Shown here: positions 15,435 through 23,113 of the stretch, piece by piece
How positions within the stretch are numbered: position 1 is the first letter of the stretch
Layout: each line of letters starts with the position of its first letter
Source of the DNA: Pusillimonas sp. T7-7
GTDB taxonomy: Bacteria > Pseudomonadota > Gammaproteobacteria > Burkholderiales > Burkholderiaceae_B
NCBI RefSeq assembly: GCF_000209655.1
Contig: NC_015458.1
Location: 248,001-312,000 of the forward strand
DNA length: 64,000 nucleotides
Reading direction: 5' to 3'
Made by a program: the position numbers and the translations under genes
Notes under the pieces: generated by a model
What the model saw: only the letters and a program-made list of their open reading frames with translations
Database searches by the model: none
What the model was told of the DNA's origin: nothing

Positions 15435-15597
15435 GGGCTGTCTTGCTTCCGGTCATTGTGCCATGGCGTTCTCGCTTTCAAGGGCTACGCGCCGCATGTG
15501 CGCCGCTTGCGGCCGCTGGCCGTCTACGACCCTTGATAGCTCCGCTGCGCCATGCCTTCAGGTTCCGGGCAAGCTCGCCCTGAACTTGGAGAAATCT
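15435..15597 (+). ncRNA. Structured 5' leader of klcA (radC RNA motif-like), copy B
   Basis: This is a close relative of the radC leader. The order of conserved blocks is the same, with TCAAGGG at 15478-15484 and CCCTTGA at 15530-15536 separated by exactly 45 bases, as in copy A. Loop sequences differ while arms are kept (for example GCGCCGCATGTGCGCCGC here against CGCGCCGCCTGGGGCGGC), which suggests an RNA structure. The leader ends at the klcA ribosome-binding site (GGAGAAAT). Confidence 0.6.
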
Positions 15598-16020
15598 ATG
15601 TCTACTCAATCCACTGAACCGACCATCATCACCGCAGCTCGTGTTTGCGAAGCCCAACGCTTGAACTTTCTACCTACAATGTTTGGAAAGCATTTCATCC
15701 GTGGTGAAGCGCTGGTCTATCACTGGCTTGGCCAGCTTTGCAGCCAATACAGCGGGGGATATTGGCACTTCTACACTCTGTCGAACGGTTCGTTCTACCT
15801 GGCGCCGGATCTGGACCACTCCCTTCCTATCGTCGGTCCTGATAACTGGTTTGACAGCGAAGTGTCCCCCGATGCCGCTGGCGTCATCGCAACGTTGTTC
15901 GCACTTTGTTCATTGGCAAATGAAACATGCGACGACGCAATCATCGAACGATATCACAGCCTGCGGGACTACATCAGCTTCCACCCGGAAGGCTCGCTCA
16001 TCTACGGCGCTATCGATTGA
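15598..16020 (+). CDS. klcA: KlcA/ArdB-family antirestriction protein (140 aa)
   Basis: KlcA/ArdB proteins relieve type I restriction when a plasmid enters a new host. The family core is clear: RLNFLPTMFGKHFIRGEALVYHWLGQLC (about 20-47), then YSGGYWHFYTLSNGSFYLAP (about 50-69), and the conserved C-terminal helix around LRDYISFHPEGSLIYGAID. Length is normal for the family. ATG 15598 follows GGAGAA. In IncP plasmids klcA is a KorB-controlled leading-region gene; here it has instead a structured leader shared with radC and the methyltransferase, and two hairpins after its stop. Confidence 0.93.
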   Translation: MSTQSTEPTIITAARVCEAQRLNFLPTMFGKHFIRGEALVYHWLGQLCSQYSGGYWHFYTLSNGSFYLAPDLDHSLPIVGPDNWFDSEVSPDAAGVIATLFALCSLANETCDDAIIERYHSLRDYISFHPEGSLIYGAID

Positions 16021-16035
16021 CCTGGATGGTCAATG

Positions 16036-16087
16036 ACCCGCGCTCGGCGCGGGTTCTGACGACGGCCAAGGTGTGTACCTTGGCCGT
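16036..16087 (+). terminator. Tandem terminator hairpins after klcA
   Basis: The first hairpin is ACCCGCGC/GCGCGGGT (16036-16054). The second is ACGGCCAAGG/CCTTGGCCGT (16062-16087), with TTTACC behind it. They end the klcA transcript and may also act on the converging gene at 16250. Confidence 0.75.
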
Positions 16088-16249
16088 TTACCTTCGTATC
16101 TGGCCAACGCAACGGCCGGTATGCCTATGATAGCTGCGCCCGATCATGTCTCGCGTCTCGGACGTGAGGCAGGCAACGGAAAGCCTGAAACACTCTTATC
16201 TTGCTTTCGATAGCAGGGCGGACAATTGCGTCCCGTAGGCCAATGGCAG

Positions 16250-16882
16250 TTACGCCGCGATGCGTTTTGGCGGCGTCAATGGCCAATAAGTACTAGACAG
16301 GTCAACATCAAACTCCGCCTGGCCATACTCCTCAGTTAACCAAAGGCGCAGATTTTCCGGTAAAAAACCGGCGAACGGGGCCAGTTCCCGAGCGTACTGA
16401 TTGAAGTAAGGATGCGTCTTCCAATACCCGCCGTGAATGGCCGCATCGAGAGACCGTTCAAAATAGACAAATACCAGTGCTTGCGCGGCTTCTCTGCGGG
16501 TCGATTCGTTCGGCGAGTTGATCTCCGCATAGCTGGTCTTTTTACGAGCTTCCCTTTCGGCGTAATGCGAAGGTAAAAACCCAAGAAGCGCGTGCGCCTG
16601 TTCGTAAATCTCATGAATTTGTTCGTGCTGTTGCAGGTCTGGCTCGTACTGCGCATCAAAACTGAGTCCGCAGTACCGGCAACGGGTCAATCCACCTTCA
16701 GTACTTAGGTACTGAGCCATTGATTTTTTATGCAGCACATAAAGCTCATGATAGTTACGCACCCCGAATTCACGACGAGCGATGCCATCAAGATGTTGCG
16801 TCTGGGTGAGGGTGATGCGTTTTGCCGCCTTGGCTAATTTCTTGGCGCGGCGAATATCGGTAAGGGTAATGCGTCGATCCAC
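16250..16882 (-). CDS. Plasmid hypothetical protein with a zinc-finger-like motif (210 aa)
   Basis: I do not recognise a named family. The first 50 residues are basic and helical (RRAKKLAKAAKRITLTQTQHLDGIARREFGVRNYHEL), resembling short DNA- or RNA-binding N-termini. At about 85-110 there is CRYCGLSF followed by HEQIHEIYEQ, a Cys2-His2-like zinc-finger spacing. The remainder is acidic and aromatic. The start is GTG at 16880-16882 with AGGAG 9 bases upstream. It converges with klcA and is divergent from the long leader that begins near 17062. Confidence 0.6.
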   Translation of the reverse strand: MDRRITLTDIRRAKKLAKAAKRITLTQTQHLDGIARREFGVRNYHELYVLHKKSMAQYLSTEGGLTRCRYCGLSFDAQYEPDLQQHEQIHEIYEQAHALLGFLPSHYAEREARKKTSYAEINSPNESTRREAAQALVFVYFERSLDAAIHGGYWKTHPYFNQYARELAPFAGFLPENLRLWLTEEYGQAEFDVDLSSTYWPLTPPKRIAA

Positions 16883-17061
16883 AGTAGGCTCCTGTAGGTC
16901 ACTAGGGTCCGCTCAGTAGTTCCCAAGAGCTTCTGGGATGAAGTAGGTATCAGCAGCAGTGAATTAACTTTGCCCTTGTGCGGACGGCCGGCGCCTGCTT
17001 TGCGCACGGTCCAATTATAGCGGCCTGGGCATCAAGCGACAAGGTATGCGCTAAACCGGCA

Positions 17062-17535
17062 TTACATTGCACAGGGCTTGTAATAACAGGTTCCTTGAGG
17101 CAGCTGTGGTGCGTGTCCTGCGGACCGGGCTCGCGTGCTTCGCATCGAGCCTGCTCCGCAGTCTCGCCCCGGCGGCGTCCCGCCGCAACGGGCTTTGATC
17201 CCTCACGCCTTCGCGCCTGCCGGCGCTGCGCACATCCGTTTGCAGTGGGCCGTTGGCCCGGTTTGACCCGCGCCCGGGCGCGGGTTGGGGCGCTCGCCGC
17301 GCGGCTGGATTTGGCGTCACACGTCTGGCTCTCGCAAAGTTTCCAATCCCGCGAGACCTGTCCTAAAACACCGACCGTACCACTGCGCTTCTCTCTTCAA
17401 GGGGCTTTCGCGGCATAAACCGGTCGCTGCGCTCCCTATTTATTCCACGACCCCTTTCCGTTCGTCGCTCCATGGTATCGGACGGCACGGACAGGCCTCA
17501 CGAGATCAGAAACAAACCACGCGGAGAGCAAAACC
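17062..17535 (+). ncRNA. Long structured 5' leader (radC RNA motif-like), copy C
   Basis: The 650 bases between the two divergent genes hold no convincing gene. The 3' third carries TTCAAGGGGCTTTCGCGGC, TAAACCGGTCGC, TATTCCACGACCCCTTT (17397-17457). The leader of the methyltransferase (copy D) repeats this almost word for word, and the outer blocks pair as in copies A and B. Further GC-rich inverted repeats lie upstream (for example around 17270-17290, CCGCGCCCGGGCGCGG). It ends at GGAGAG before the ATG at 17536. Confidence 0.5.
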
Positions 17536-17823
17536 ATGAACAACCCAATCCAGAAAACCTACGCCCGGACGACTTCTTCAAGATCAGTTGGCACAAACAA
17601 ACAATCGACGACGAATGCACTAATGAATATGCAAGAAAAGGATCAAGGTATTCCGGCTCATGGCTTTGATAACTATGAAGCCGCTTGCAACGCAACGTTG
17701 TCACGTTCACGGGCATTGGCCGAAGTGCAGCGACATGCTTTGAATGTGGAAGAATTCTTGCGTGAAGTGGGCGACAAGCCTGCCTATACCGGTAAAGAAG
17801 TACTGGACTGGCTTGGCTACTGA
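17536..17823 (+). CDS. Hypothetical protein (95 aa)
   Basis: This is a small soluble protein. The N-terminal 40 residues are Ser/Thr/Asn-rich and probably disordered; the C-terminal half (about 45-95) looks helical (LSRSRALAEVQRHALNVEEFLREVGDKPAYTGKEVLDWLGY). It has a good ribosome-binding site (GGAGAG). It is the first gene of a probable operon leading through two small genes to the large ParB-like gene, and it has the structured leader. No known function. Its place behind this leader suggests a role in establishment, but that is a guess. Confidence 0.6.
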   Translation: MNNPIQKTYARTTSSRSVGTNKQSTTNALMNMQEKDQGIPAHGFDNYEAACNATLSRSRALAEVQRHALNVEEFLREVGDKPAYTGKEVLDWLGY

Positions 17824-17844
17824 CTTTGCTATTCGGAGATGATT

Positions 17845-18228
17845 ATGTCGGACATCAACACGCTGCCAGGAACTACCGTACGAACGCTATTGCGCGTGGC
17901 AACTGCCAACAACGAAGAACGATTCGTTTCGTACGCATTGGTGACCTACTTCAAACGAATCATGAATGCCTCCTGTCGCAAACTGAATTCGTATGGTCTG
18001 CGCCCAGTCGTGGCTCCGGTTGCAGCCGAACTGGCATTGAATCGGGCGAAGGCGGCGCGCACCTATCCGGAATTTGTCGCCAAGCTCATCGACGGTGACC
18101 CATATGTCGCCGAACTGGCCATGCGTGCTGTCCATTTTCAAGTCACCCAACTGGAGAACACGAGCACCGCCGCGCAATCGGTTCGGCGCAATCTACTGTG
18201 CATCACCCCTCGGGCCGTCCAGGCCTGA
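17845..18228 (+). CDS. Hypothetical protein (127 aa)
   Basis: I do not recognise this protein. It is helical, basic and soluble, with motifs such as TTVRTLLRVATANNEERFVSYALVTYFKR near the start. ATG 17845 is chosen over the ATG two codons upstream because CGGAG at 17834-17838 is correctly spaced only for the second. It lies between the 95-aa gene and a 51-codon gene in the same direction with short gaps, so it is probably cotranscribed with the ParB-like gene. Confidence 0.55.
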   Translation: MSDINTLPGTTVRTLLRVATANNEERFVSYALVTYFKRIMNASCRKLNSYGLRPVVAPVAAELALNRAKAARTYPEFVAKLIDGDPYVAELAMRAVHFQVTQLENTSTAAQSVRRNLLCITPRAVQA

Positions 18229-18302
18229 AAACAAAATGCCCTCATCCGGCTGCAACCGGACAAGGGCGACAACGCTATCAACATTGAAAGGAGTCCATAG
18301 CG

Positions 18303-18458
18303 ATGAATCACGATCTTATCAAACTTGCCGAACAAGTGCGAAACGCTCATGACAAAGGCATACCGTTTCGGCTGCCCATGATGACTGTTCGAGAACTGGG
18401 CTATCTGGTCCGGTTGCTCGATACGCCACCCGTAGCCGCCACAACCCTCATCCACTGA
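18303..18458 (+). CDS. Small hypothetical protein (51 aa)
   Basis: A 51-codon frame begins MNHDLIKLAEQVRNAHDKGI and ends in LIH. It has a good ribosome-binding site (AAAGGAG, about 9 bases upstream). It stands 19 bases before the start of the ParB-like gene, with normal codon use. Function unknown; position suggests cotranscription with the ParB-like gene. Confidence 0.5.
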   Translation: MNHDLIKLAEQVRNAHDKGIPFRLPMMTVRELGYLVRLLDTPPVAATTLIH

Positions 18459-18477
18459 TTACAAGGAGATATTCGTT

Positions 18478-20415
18478 ATGTCGATCATTGAAATCGCGCT
18501 CAATAAGCTCATTTTGTCCGAGAAATACCAGTCCCGTAAACAGGTCAGTGAAGACGGTATCGCCGAACTGGCTGAAGAGATTTACGAACAGGGCCTGCTG
18601 CAGAACTTGAACGTCGTCCAATCCAAGAAACGGGGCTACCACGAAGTCGTGGCCGGTGGTCGCCGCTATCGCGCCATGCAATTGCTGGCCGAAGCTGGCC
18701 GCTGGGCTAAGGACCATTCTGTCCCGGCACGAGTAGTGCCGGTCGATATGGGCCTGGAGGTGTCCTTGGCCGAGAACGTGTATCGGGAAGACCTACACCC
18801 GGCTGACGAGTTCGAAGCGTTCGCCGCGCTCATTGAGCAGGGTAAAACCATCGAAGATGTCGCGGCGCGCTTTCGTGTGACCCCGAATGTCGTCAAAGGC
18901 CGGATGAAGCTGGCCAGTGTCGCACCCCAGTTGCTACAAGCCTATCGGAATGATGAGCTGTCGCTGCAGCTGCTGATGGCCTTTACCGTCTCCGACGATC
19001 AGGAGCGCCAGCTGGAGGTCTGGAATCAGATGGATGCGTGGGATCGAAAGAACACGCAGCCGTCCGTTGTTCGCAAGCAGTTGACGAATCAAGCTGCGAC
19101 CGCGAATCACCCGTTGGCCCGATTCGTCGGCTTGGACGCCTACGTCGCTGCCGGTGGCCAGACCTACCGCGACCTTTTTGCAGGAGAAGACGATCTGCAA
19201 GGCATCTATCTGCAGCACTTCGACATCTTGCAATCGCTGGCTGAAGCCAAGCTGCTTGAGGAAGTGGAGCGGGTCGCAGAGGGCTGGGCCTGGGCGCAGG
19301 CGGCACTGTCGCAGCAAGATGCCGGGTGGGGCGATTACAGTGCGAAATTCGGGCGGGTCTACGCTCAAGAGCGCAAGCTTACAAAGGCCGAGGCGAAAGA
19401 AGTCAAAGAATTGACAGAGCGGATCGACACGCTTAGCACTCAAATGGATGTGTTGAGCGAAGAAGATGGTGATGACGATGAGTGGCTCAAGCTGGAGCAA
19501 GAGCACGATGCGCTGGCCCATCAGCGGGCGCTGATTCATGAAGCGGCCAAGGCATGGCCTGAAGAAGCTAAGCAAATCTCCGGTGTCGGTGTGTATGTCA
19601 CTCACGATGGCAGTCTCAACGTCACGTATGGCCTGATCCGGCCCGAGGACCGTAAAGCCGCCCAAGATGCGTCGAAATCAACGGGAAAGGGCGACGGTCA
19701 GGAGCCGGGTTTGCGCACCTCCTTGCCTGCGCCCACGACACGTCCCACCCACTCCGAACGGCTGGTCAGACAGTTGTCTGCAAACAAAGTCGGTATCGTC
19801 GGCGTGGAACTGGCAGCTCGGCCCGACATTGCGCTGGCGGTGCTGGTCGCGCAGCTGGCTCGGTCTACGTTCGGTAAAGGATATTTTTCGGTGGGCGATT
19901 ATGGCTTGGGTATCAGTCTGAAGACGGAAGCGATCGATGCTCATGCGCCGGATTTTGAGCAGAGCAAGGCCGGGATCGAAATGGCTAAGCACCGTCAGCA
20001 CTGGTTTGATGTACTGCCGTTGGACGCAGACGGCGAGTTGAGCGAGGACGTTCTGCAGTGGGCGCTGGATCAGGACACGGCCTCGCTGCTCGAGTTATTG
20101 GCATTCATCTTGGGAACCAGCGTTCAAGGTGTGCAGCACACCGAATCGAACGCGGAGACAACGCTAGACAGACTGGCTTGCGTCGTTGGGGTGGATGCCT
20201 CTCGGTGGTGGGCACCTACAGGTGAGAGCTACTTGAGCCACGTGTCCAAAGACCATATCACAGCCGTTGTGGCAAAGGCCTTTGATGACGAAATTGCCGC
20301 TCCACTGACCAAGCTGAAAAAGGCCGACGCCGTAACGCAGGCCGAGCAGCTTCTTTCCGGAATGGGTTGGTTACCTGATTTGTTGAAGGTCGCAACAGCA
20401 TCGTCGGAAAACTAA
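18478..20415 (+). CDS. Large ParB/RepB/Spo0J-family protein, orphan (645 aa)
   Basis: The N-terminal ~210 residues are a ParB fold: LILSEKYQSRKQVSEDGIAELAEEIYEQGLLQNLNVV, the GGRRYRAM box (about 60-67), LAENVYREDLHPADEFEAFAALIEQG and the helix-turn-helix IEDVAARFRVTPNVVKGRMKLA. The remaining 430 residues are a long extension with an acidic coiled stretch (about 300-350, LTERIDTLSTQMDVLSEEDGDDDEW). This architecture occurs on plasmids and integrative elements, where such proteins may act as nucleoid-like or regulatory DNA-binding factors. No parA is adjacent and the KorB-type partition pair is elsewhere, so a role beyond partition is likely. Start ATG 18478 follows AAGGAGAT. Confidence 0.85.
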   Translation: MSIIEIALNKLILSEKYQSRKQVSEDGIAELAEEIYEQGLLQNLNVVQSKKRGYHEVVAGGRRYRAMQLLAEAGRWAKDHSVPARVVPVDMGLEVSLAENVYREDLHPADEFEAFAALIEQGKTIEDVAARFRVTPNVVKGRMKLASVAPQLLQAYRNDELSLQLLMAFTVSDDQERQLEVWNQMDAWDRKNTQPSVVRKQLTNQAATANHPLARFVGLDAYVAAGGQTYRDLFAGEDDLQGIYLQHFDILQSLAEAKLLEEVERVAEGWAWAQAALSQQDAGWGDYSAKFGRVYAQERKLTKAEAKEVKELTERIDTLSTQMDVLSEEDGDDDEWLKLEQEHDALAHQRALIHEAAKAWPEEAKQISGVGVYVTHDGSLNVTYGLIRPEDRKAAQDASKSTGKGDGQEPGLRTSLPAPTTRPTHSERLVRQLSANKVGIVGVELAARPDIALAVLVAQLARSTFGKGYFSVGDYGLGISLKTEAIDAHAPDFEQSKAGIEMAKHRQHWFDVLPLDADGELSEDVLQWALDQDTASLLELLAFILGTSVQGVQHTESNAETTLDRLACVVGVDASRWWAPTGESYLSHVSKDHITAVVAKAFDDEIAAPLTKLKKADAVTQAEQLLSGMGWLPDLLKVATASSEN

Positions 20416-20424
20416 ACGCCTCGA

Positions 20425-20446
20425 GGCCGGGTCCGCTGACCCGGCC
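20425..20446 (+). terminator. Intercistronic hairpin after the large ParB gene
   Basis: GGCCGGGTC and GACCCGGCC close on CGCT, 10 bases after the stop, without a T-run. It is probably a partial terminator or stabiliser between the ParB-like gene and the 100-aa gene at 20474. Confidence 0.5.
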
Positions 20447-20473
20447 TGTCACCGTGACTGAAGGAGACATCAC

Positions 20474-20776
20474 ATGATTGACATGGAATTCTTGCTGGCC
20501 ATCGACAAACTTCCCGAGGTGGGCGAGCCGATACTGCGTCGGCGCGACGGAGTGCTGAGCCTCTTGTCCAGCGCCGAGGACTTGCGCCGTCGCGCAGACC
20601 TCATTGAGGACCAAGCGTTGCAGGCACAAAATGCGCTCAAGGCTCGGGTGGCTAAGCTATGGAGTGACACGGAAATGGTAGGCGTTCTCCGAGACCCTGC
20701 TCCTGACGCGTTGGAGCCATCCACTGTCACGGAGCAGCGAAAGCCGGTGACCATGTCCGAATTCAGATCCTTGTAG
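20474..20776 (+). CDS. Hypothetical protein (100 aa)
   Basis: A small, helical, soluble protein with a central Arg/Glu-rich helix (SAEDLRRRADLIEDQALQAQNALKARV). It has a good ribosome-binding site (GAAGGAGA). It follows the ParB-like gene by 58 bases. No family recognised. Confidence 0.5.
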   Translation: MIDMEFLLAIDKLPEVGEPILRRRDGVLSLLSSAEDLRRRADLIEDQALQAQNALKARVAKLWSDTEMVGVLRDPAPDALEPSTVTEQRKPVTMSEFRSL

Positions 20777-20777
20777 A

Positions 20778-20991
20778 ATGATGTCAATGTGCCAGAGCGC
20801 AACGGTTCTGTACCGTATCCCGGCCCCGTACAGCGATCAGACCATCCGAGGTTTACGGCGACCCGGAAAACGCGTGGTACGAATGGCGGGTAGTCGATGG
20901 CAGCGGCCACGTCCAGCAGGACAGCAAAGGCCAAGGCTATGGTTCGCCTGAAATCGCCCTGCGTGATGCGCTGATCGACACCAGCAAGTAG
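20778..20991 (+). pseudogene. Frameshifted small gene
   Basis: From ATG 20778 (or 20787) the frame reads MCQSATVLYRIPAPYSDQTIR and then loses sense. One frame over, the reading continues sensibly as VYGDPENAWYEWRVVDG ... GYGSPEIALRDALIDTSK to TAG 20991. Joining them needs a single one-base change near 20850 (ATCCGAGGTTTAC; without the A, it reads Ile-Arg-Val-Tyr). Function unknown; the C-terminal part resembles small plasmid proteins with a -PEIALRDAL- ending. A sequencing error is possible. Confidence 0.5.
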
Positions 20992-21060
20992 AGGCATAAC
21001 GGGTTTTATGTCGCTTGGACGCGCTGCCCAAAAACTCATTTCATGATTTATTATTAATAG

Positions 21061-21088
21061 TTGAACGATCTATAGTAAATTATATAAT
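21061..21088 (+). promoter_or_regulatory. Promoter of the ParE-type toxin-antitoxin operon
   Basis: TTGAAC (21061-21066), a 16-base spacer and TATAAT (21083-21088) form a strong sigma-70 promoter in an AT-rich stretch 28 bases before the antitoxin ATG. Confidence 0.6.
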
Positions 21089-21115
21089 GGATTCACTGAA
21101 AAAATGAGGTAAGGC

Positions 21116-21559
21116 ATGGCAACGGACACTATCGATCACAGCACTCTATCCCGGCTTGTCGAGGCCGGAGCCGTGCGCTGTGCGCACGTGATCGGCCAGC
21201 CTGGGGGTTGGGCCGTCATGGTTAAGTACGGCATGCATGAGCGCCCGCTGGCCAGCACGAACAGCGGGGCCATCCGCAACTTTCGGCGGCTGGACACGCT
21301 GGTGACGTATCTCAAAAGCATTGGTTTGTCGCAGTTCGACGTGGACGCGGCCAACTACGACCAGACCGCCGCCACTGCTAAGCGGCCCGACCGTGCGGCC
21401 GCATTAAAGCAGGCGCATGAAGCCGCCGCCTATGACAAGTGGTTTCGTGCGCAGGTACAGGAAGCGCTAGACGATCCAAGCCCCGGCATTTCCGACGAGG
21501 AAGCCAGCGCCCACATGGAGCGATTTTTTACCCGACTTGAAAAAGATGCCAAGCACTGA
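21116..21559 (+). CDS. Putative antitoxin of a ParE-type pair (147 aa)
   Basis: This gene lies directly upstream of, and overlaps by one base, a RelE/ParE toxin gene, in the usual antitoxin-first order. The N-terminal ~75 residues (VEAGAVRCAHVIGQPGGWAVMVKYG) resemble plasmid regulator/antitoxin proteins without a standard ribbon-helix-helix. The C-terminal part (about 85-147) is acidic and helical (DKWFRAQVQEALDD, EEASAHMERFFTRLEKDAKH), as expected for a toxin-wrapping segment. It has GAGGTAAGG before the ATG and its own sigma-70 promoter. Confidence 0.75.
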   Translation: MATDTIDHSTLSRLVEAGAVRCAHVIGQPGGWAVMVKYGMHERPLASTNSGAIRNFRRLDTLVTYLKSIGLSQFDVDAANYDQTAATAKRPDRAAALKQAHEAAAYDKWFRAQVQEALDDPSPGISDEEASAHMERFFTRLEKDAKH

Positions 21560-21852
21560 TGGCCTTACGCTGGAAAGATCAGGCGCTGTCTGACCGTGAA
21601 CGCATTGCGCGATACATTGCAGGCGAAGGCAGTCCGGCAGCAGCGCGTAAGCTGGATAAGGAGTTTGTAGACAAGGCGCACACGGCAGCGCAACGCCCCA
21701 AACTCTACCGCTCTGGTCGGATGCGTGGCACAAGGGAGGTTGTCGTTCGCCCCAACTACGTCATGGTCTACCGCATCGAGGACGATGGCGGTGTGACCGT
21801 CCTGCGTGTGCTGCATGCGACGCAGCAGTGGCCTTCAGTGGTGAAGGAGTAG
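21559..21852 (+). CDS. ParE/RelE superfamily toxin (97 aa)
   Basis: A toxin of the ParE/RelE fold with the family's normal length. It begins ALRWKDQALSDRERIARYIAGEGSPAAARKLDKEF, the helical hairpin of ParE proteins, and ends with REVVVRPNYVMVYRIEDDGGVTVLRVLHATQQWP, the core strands. The REVV...NYVMVYRI pattern is diagnostic. ParE members poison DNA gyrase and RelE members cut mRNA; the sequence looks closer to ParE but the activity cannot be settled by eye. Confidence 0.88.
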   Translation: MALRWKDQALSDRERIARYIAGEGSPAAARKLDKEFVDKAHTAAQRPKLYRSGRMRGTREVVVRPNYVMVYRIEDDGGVTVLRVLHATQQWPSVVKE

Positions 21853-21928
21853 TATTCAAAAGCGGCGCAGGCCGGGGCTGCTACACCGCAAGCGCCTAAC
21901 CCCCAATCGACTATCGGAGAGTCAATTC

Positions 21929-22076
21929 ATGGCTGATTCCAAGAATATCAGCAGCAAGCCTAGCCCGATTGACCAGCTCAAGGATCGAGAGCCTACATAA
22001 GCTGTGCGGCAGCACGATCAAAGCCCTGCGGGAGTTTGGTCGGATGCTTAAAAATGCCTTGGTTGAAATCTGCTAG
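21929..22076 (+). pseudogene. Probable frameshifted small gene
   Basis: From ATG 21929 (ribosome-binding site CGGAGAG) the frame reads MADSKNISSKPSPIDQLKDRE, then stops at 21998-22000. The next frame continues with plausible sequence (SLHKLCGSTIKALREFGRMLKNALVEIC) to TAG 22076. A single base change near 21990 would join both halves into about 49 codons. Function unknown; it may also be chance. Confidence 0.35.
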
Positions 22077-22090
22077 ATAAGGAGGCTGTC

Positions 22091-22348
22091 ATGGCGAACG
22101 TTACCGTAAGAAATCTACCCGATGAGGTGCATCGCGCCCTTCGCGTGCGGGCAGCCCATCATGGCCACAGCATCGAGGCGGAAATTCGAGAAATCCTCGA
22201 AATTGCAGCCCGACCGCCCAAGCGTATCAAACTCGGTTCGCTGCTGGCGTCCATCGCCCGCGAGGCGGGCGGGCTGACCGATGCCGAAGCCGAGCGCTTG
22301 AACGAGCTGCGCGACAAAACGCCTGCCGAGCCGATGAGGTTTGAATGA
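22091..22348 (+). CDS. FitA/VapB-like ribbon-helix-helix antitoxin (85 aa)
   Basis: This is an Arc/MetJ-type antitoxin. The N-terminus MANVTVRNLPDEVHRALRVRAAHHGHSIEAEIREILE (1-37) is a textbook FitA ribbon-helix-helix that binds the operon's promoter. The C-terminal part, ending EPMRFE, is the toxin-binding tail. It overlaps the toxin gene by 4 bases (ATGA) and has AAGGAGG upstream. Confidence 0.92.
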   Translation: MANVTVRNLPDEVHRALRVRAAHHGHSIEAEIREILEIAARPPKRIKLGSLLASIAREAGGLTDAEAERLNELRDKTPAEPMRFE

Positions 22349-22770
22349 TCGTTCTCGATACCAACGTCATTTCCGCGTTGTGGAAGGTCGAGTCCAGTTC
22401 GAGCGTGCTCACCTGGATTGACGCCCAGGCTGTCGAAACGCTCTATCTGTCCGCGATCACCATGGTTGAGCTGCGTTATGGTCTTGCAGCGATGCCCAAG
22501 GGCAAGCGCCGCACGATCTATCAGGAACGGATGGAGCAAGAAGTTTTGCCGGTCTTCGCAGGCCGCGTGCTGGCATTCGATTTGGACGTGTCCAGAACCT
22601 ATGCTGACTTGATGGCGCGGGCGAGGGCGCAAGGCAACGCTATCGGCAAGGCGGATGGCTACATTGCGGCCACCGCCGCTGCGCACAACCTGATCGTGGC
22701 CACCCGAGACACAAGTCCCTTCGAAGCCGCAGGACTTGAGGTCATCAATCCGTGGGAAGTATCACCATAA
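22345..22770 (+). CDS. FitB/VapC-like PIN-domain ribonuclease toxin (141 aa)
   Basis: This is a PIN-domain RNase with the expected acidic residues: MIVLDTNVISALWK (Asp 5), MVELRYG (Glu about 41), KADGYIAATAAAHNLIVATRDTSPFE (Asp about 102 and 121). Closest in style to FitB/VapC of Proteobacteria, whose targets are tRNA or rRNA. It is coupled to the antitoxin gene by overlapping ATGA. With HigBA and the ParE pair it makes the third toxin-antitoxin pair within 10 kb, consistent with an element that must be kept. Confidence 0.93.
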   Translation: MIVLDTNVISALWKVESSSSVLTWIDAQAVETLYLSAITMVELRYGLAAMPKGKRRTIYQERMEQEVLPVFAGRVLAFDLDVSRTYADLMARARAQGNAIGKADGYIAATAAAHNLIVATRDTSPFEAAGLEVINPWEVSP

Positions 22771-23113
22771 ACGCCAGGGGTGTCCCTTCACTGACGTTCG
22801 TTCTTTTTCGCCACCCCGATCTCTGGCTCGGCCGATAGGCCCGGGTGAGTGCTTCGCAAATCTAGACATTGCACTGCACGGCGCACACTGTCGCCGCCTC
22901 CTGCATCGCGGCCGCACCAGCCTGCTCGGCTCGATTGCTTTTAGCCGACCCGGCTCGGTGCTTCAAGGGCTTTCGCGGCATAAACCGGTCGCGCTGCCCG
23001 CTCCCTTTTTATTCCACGACCCTTGACCTCGCTGCATACAGCAGCGCCTGCCTGCTCCGTGCAGTGCAATGCGGACAGGCCGCCATTGCTGCACCCTGCA
23101 AATAGGAGCAGTC
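22771..23113 (+). ncRNA. Structured 5' leader of the methyltransferase (radC RNA motif-like), copy D
   Basis: There is no gene in these 343 bases. TTCAAGGGCTTTCGCGGC, TAAACCGGTCGC and TATTCCACGACCCTTGA (22972-23026) match copy C closely, and TCAAGGG/CCCTTGA pair as in copies A and B. GC-rich inverted repeats (around 22860-22960) precede it, and the leader ends at AGGAGC before the ATG at 23114. Confidence 0.55.

Noticed and set aside
17051..17460. GC-rich open frames in the long leader before 17536
   Set aside because: Low-complexity Arg/Ala/Pro composition on both strands; the sequence is conserved as a pairing structure with the methyltransferase leader, not as protein.
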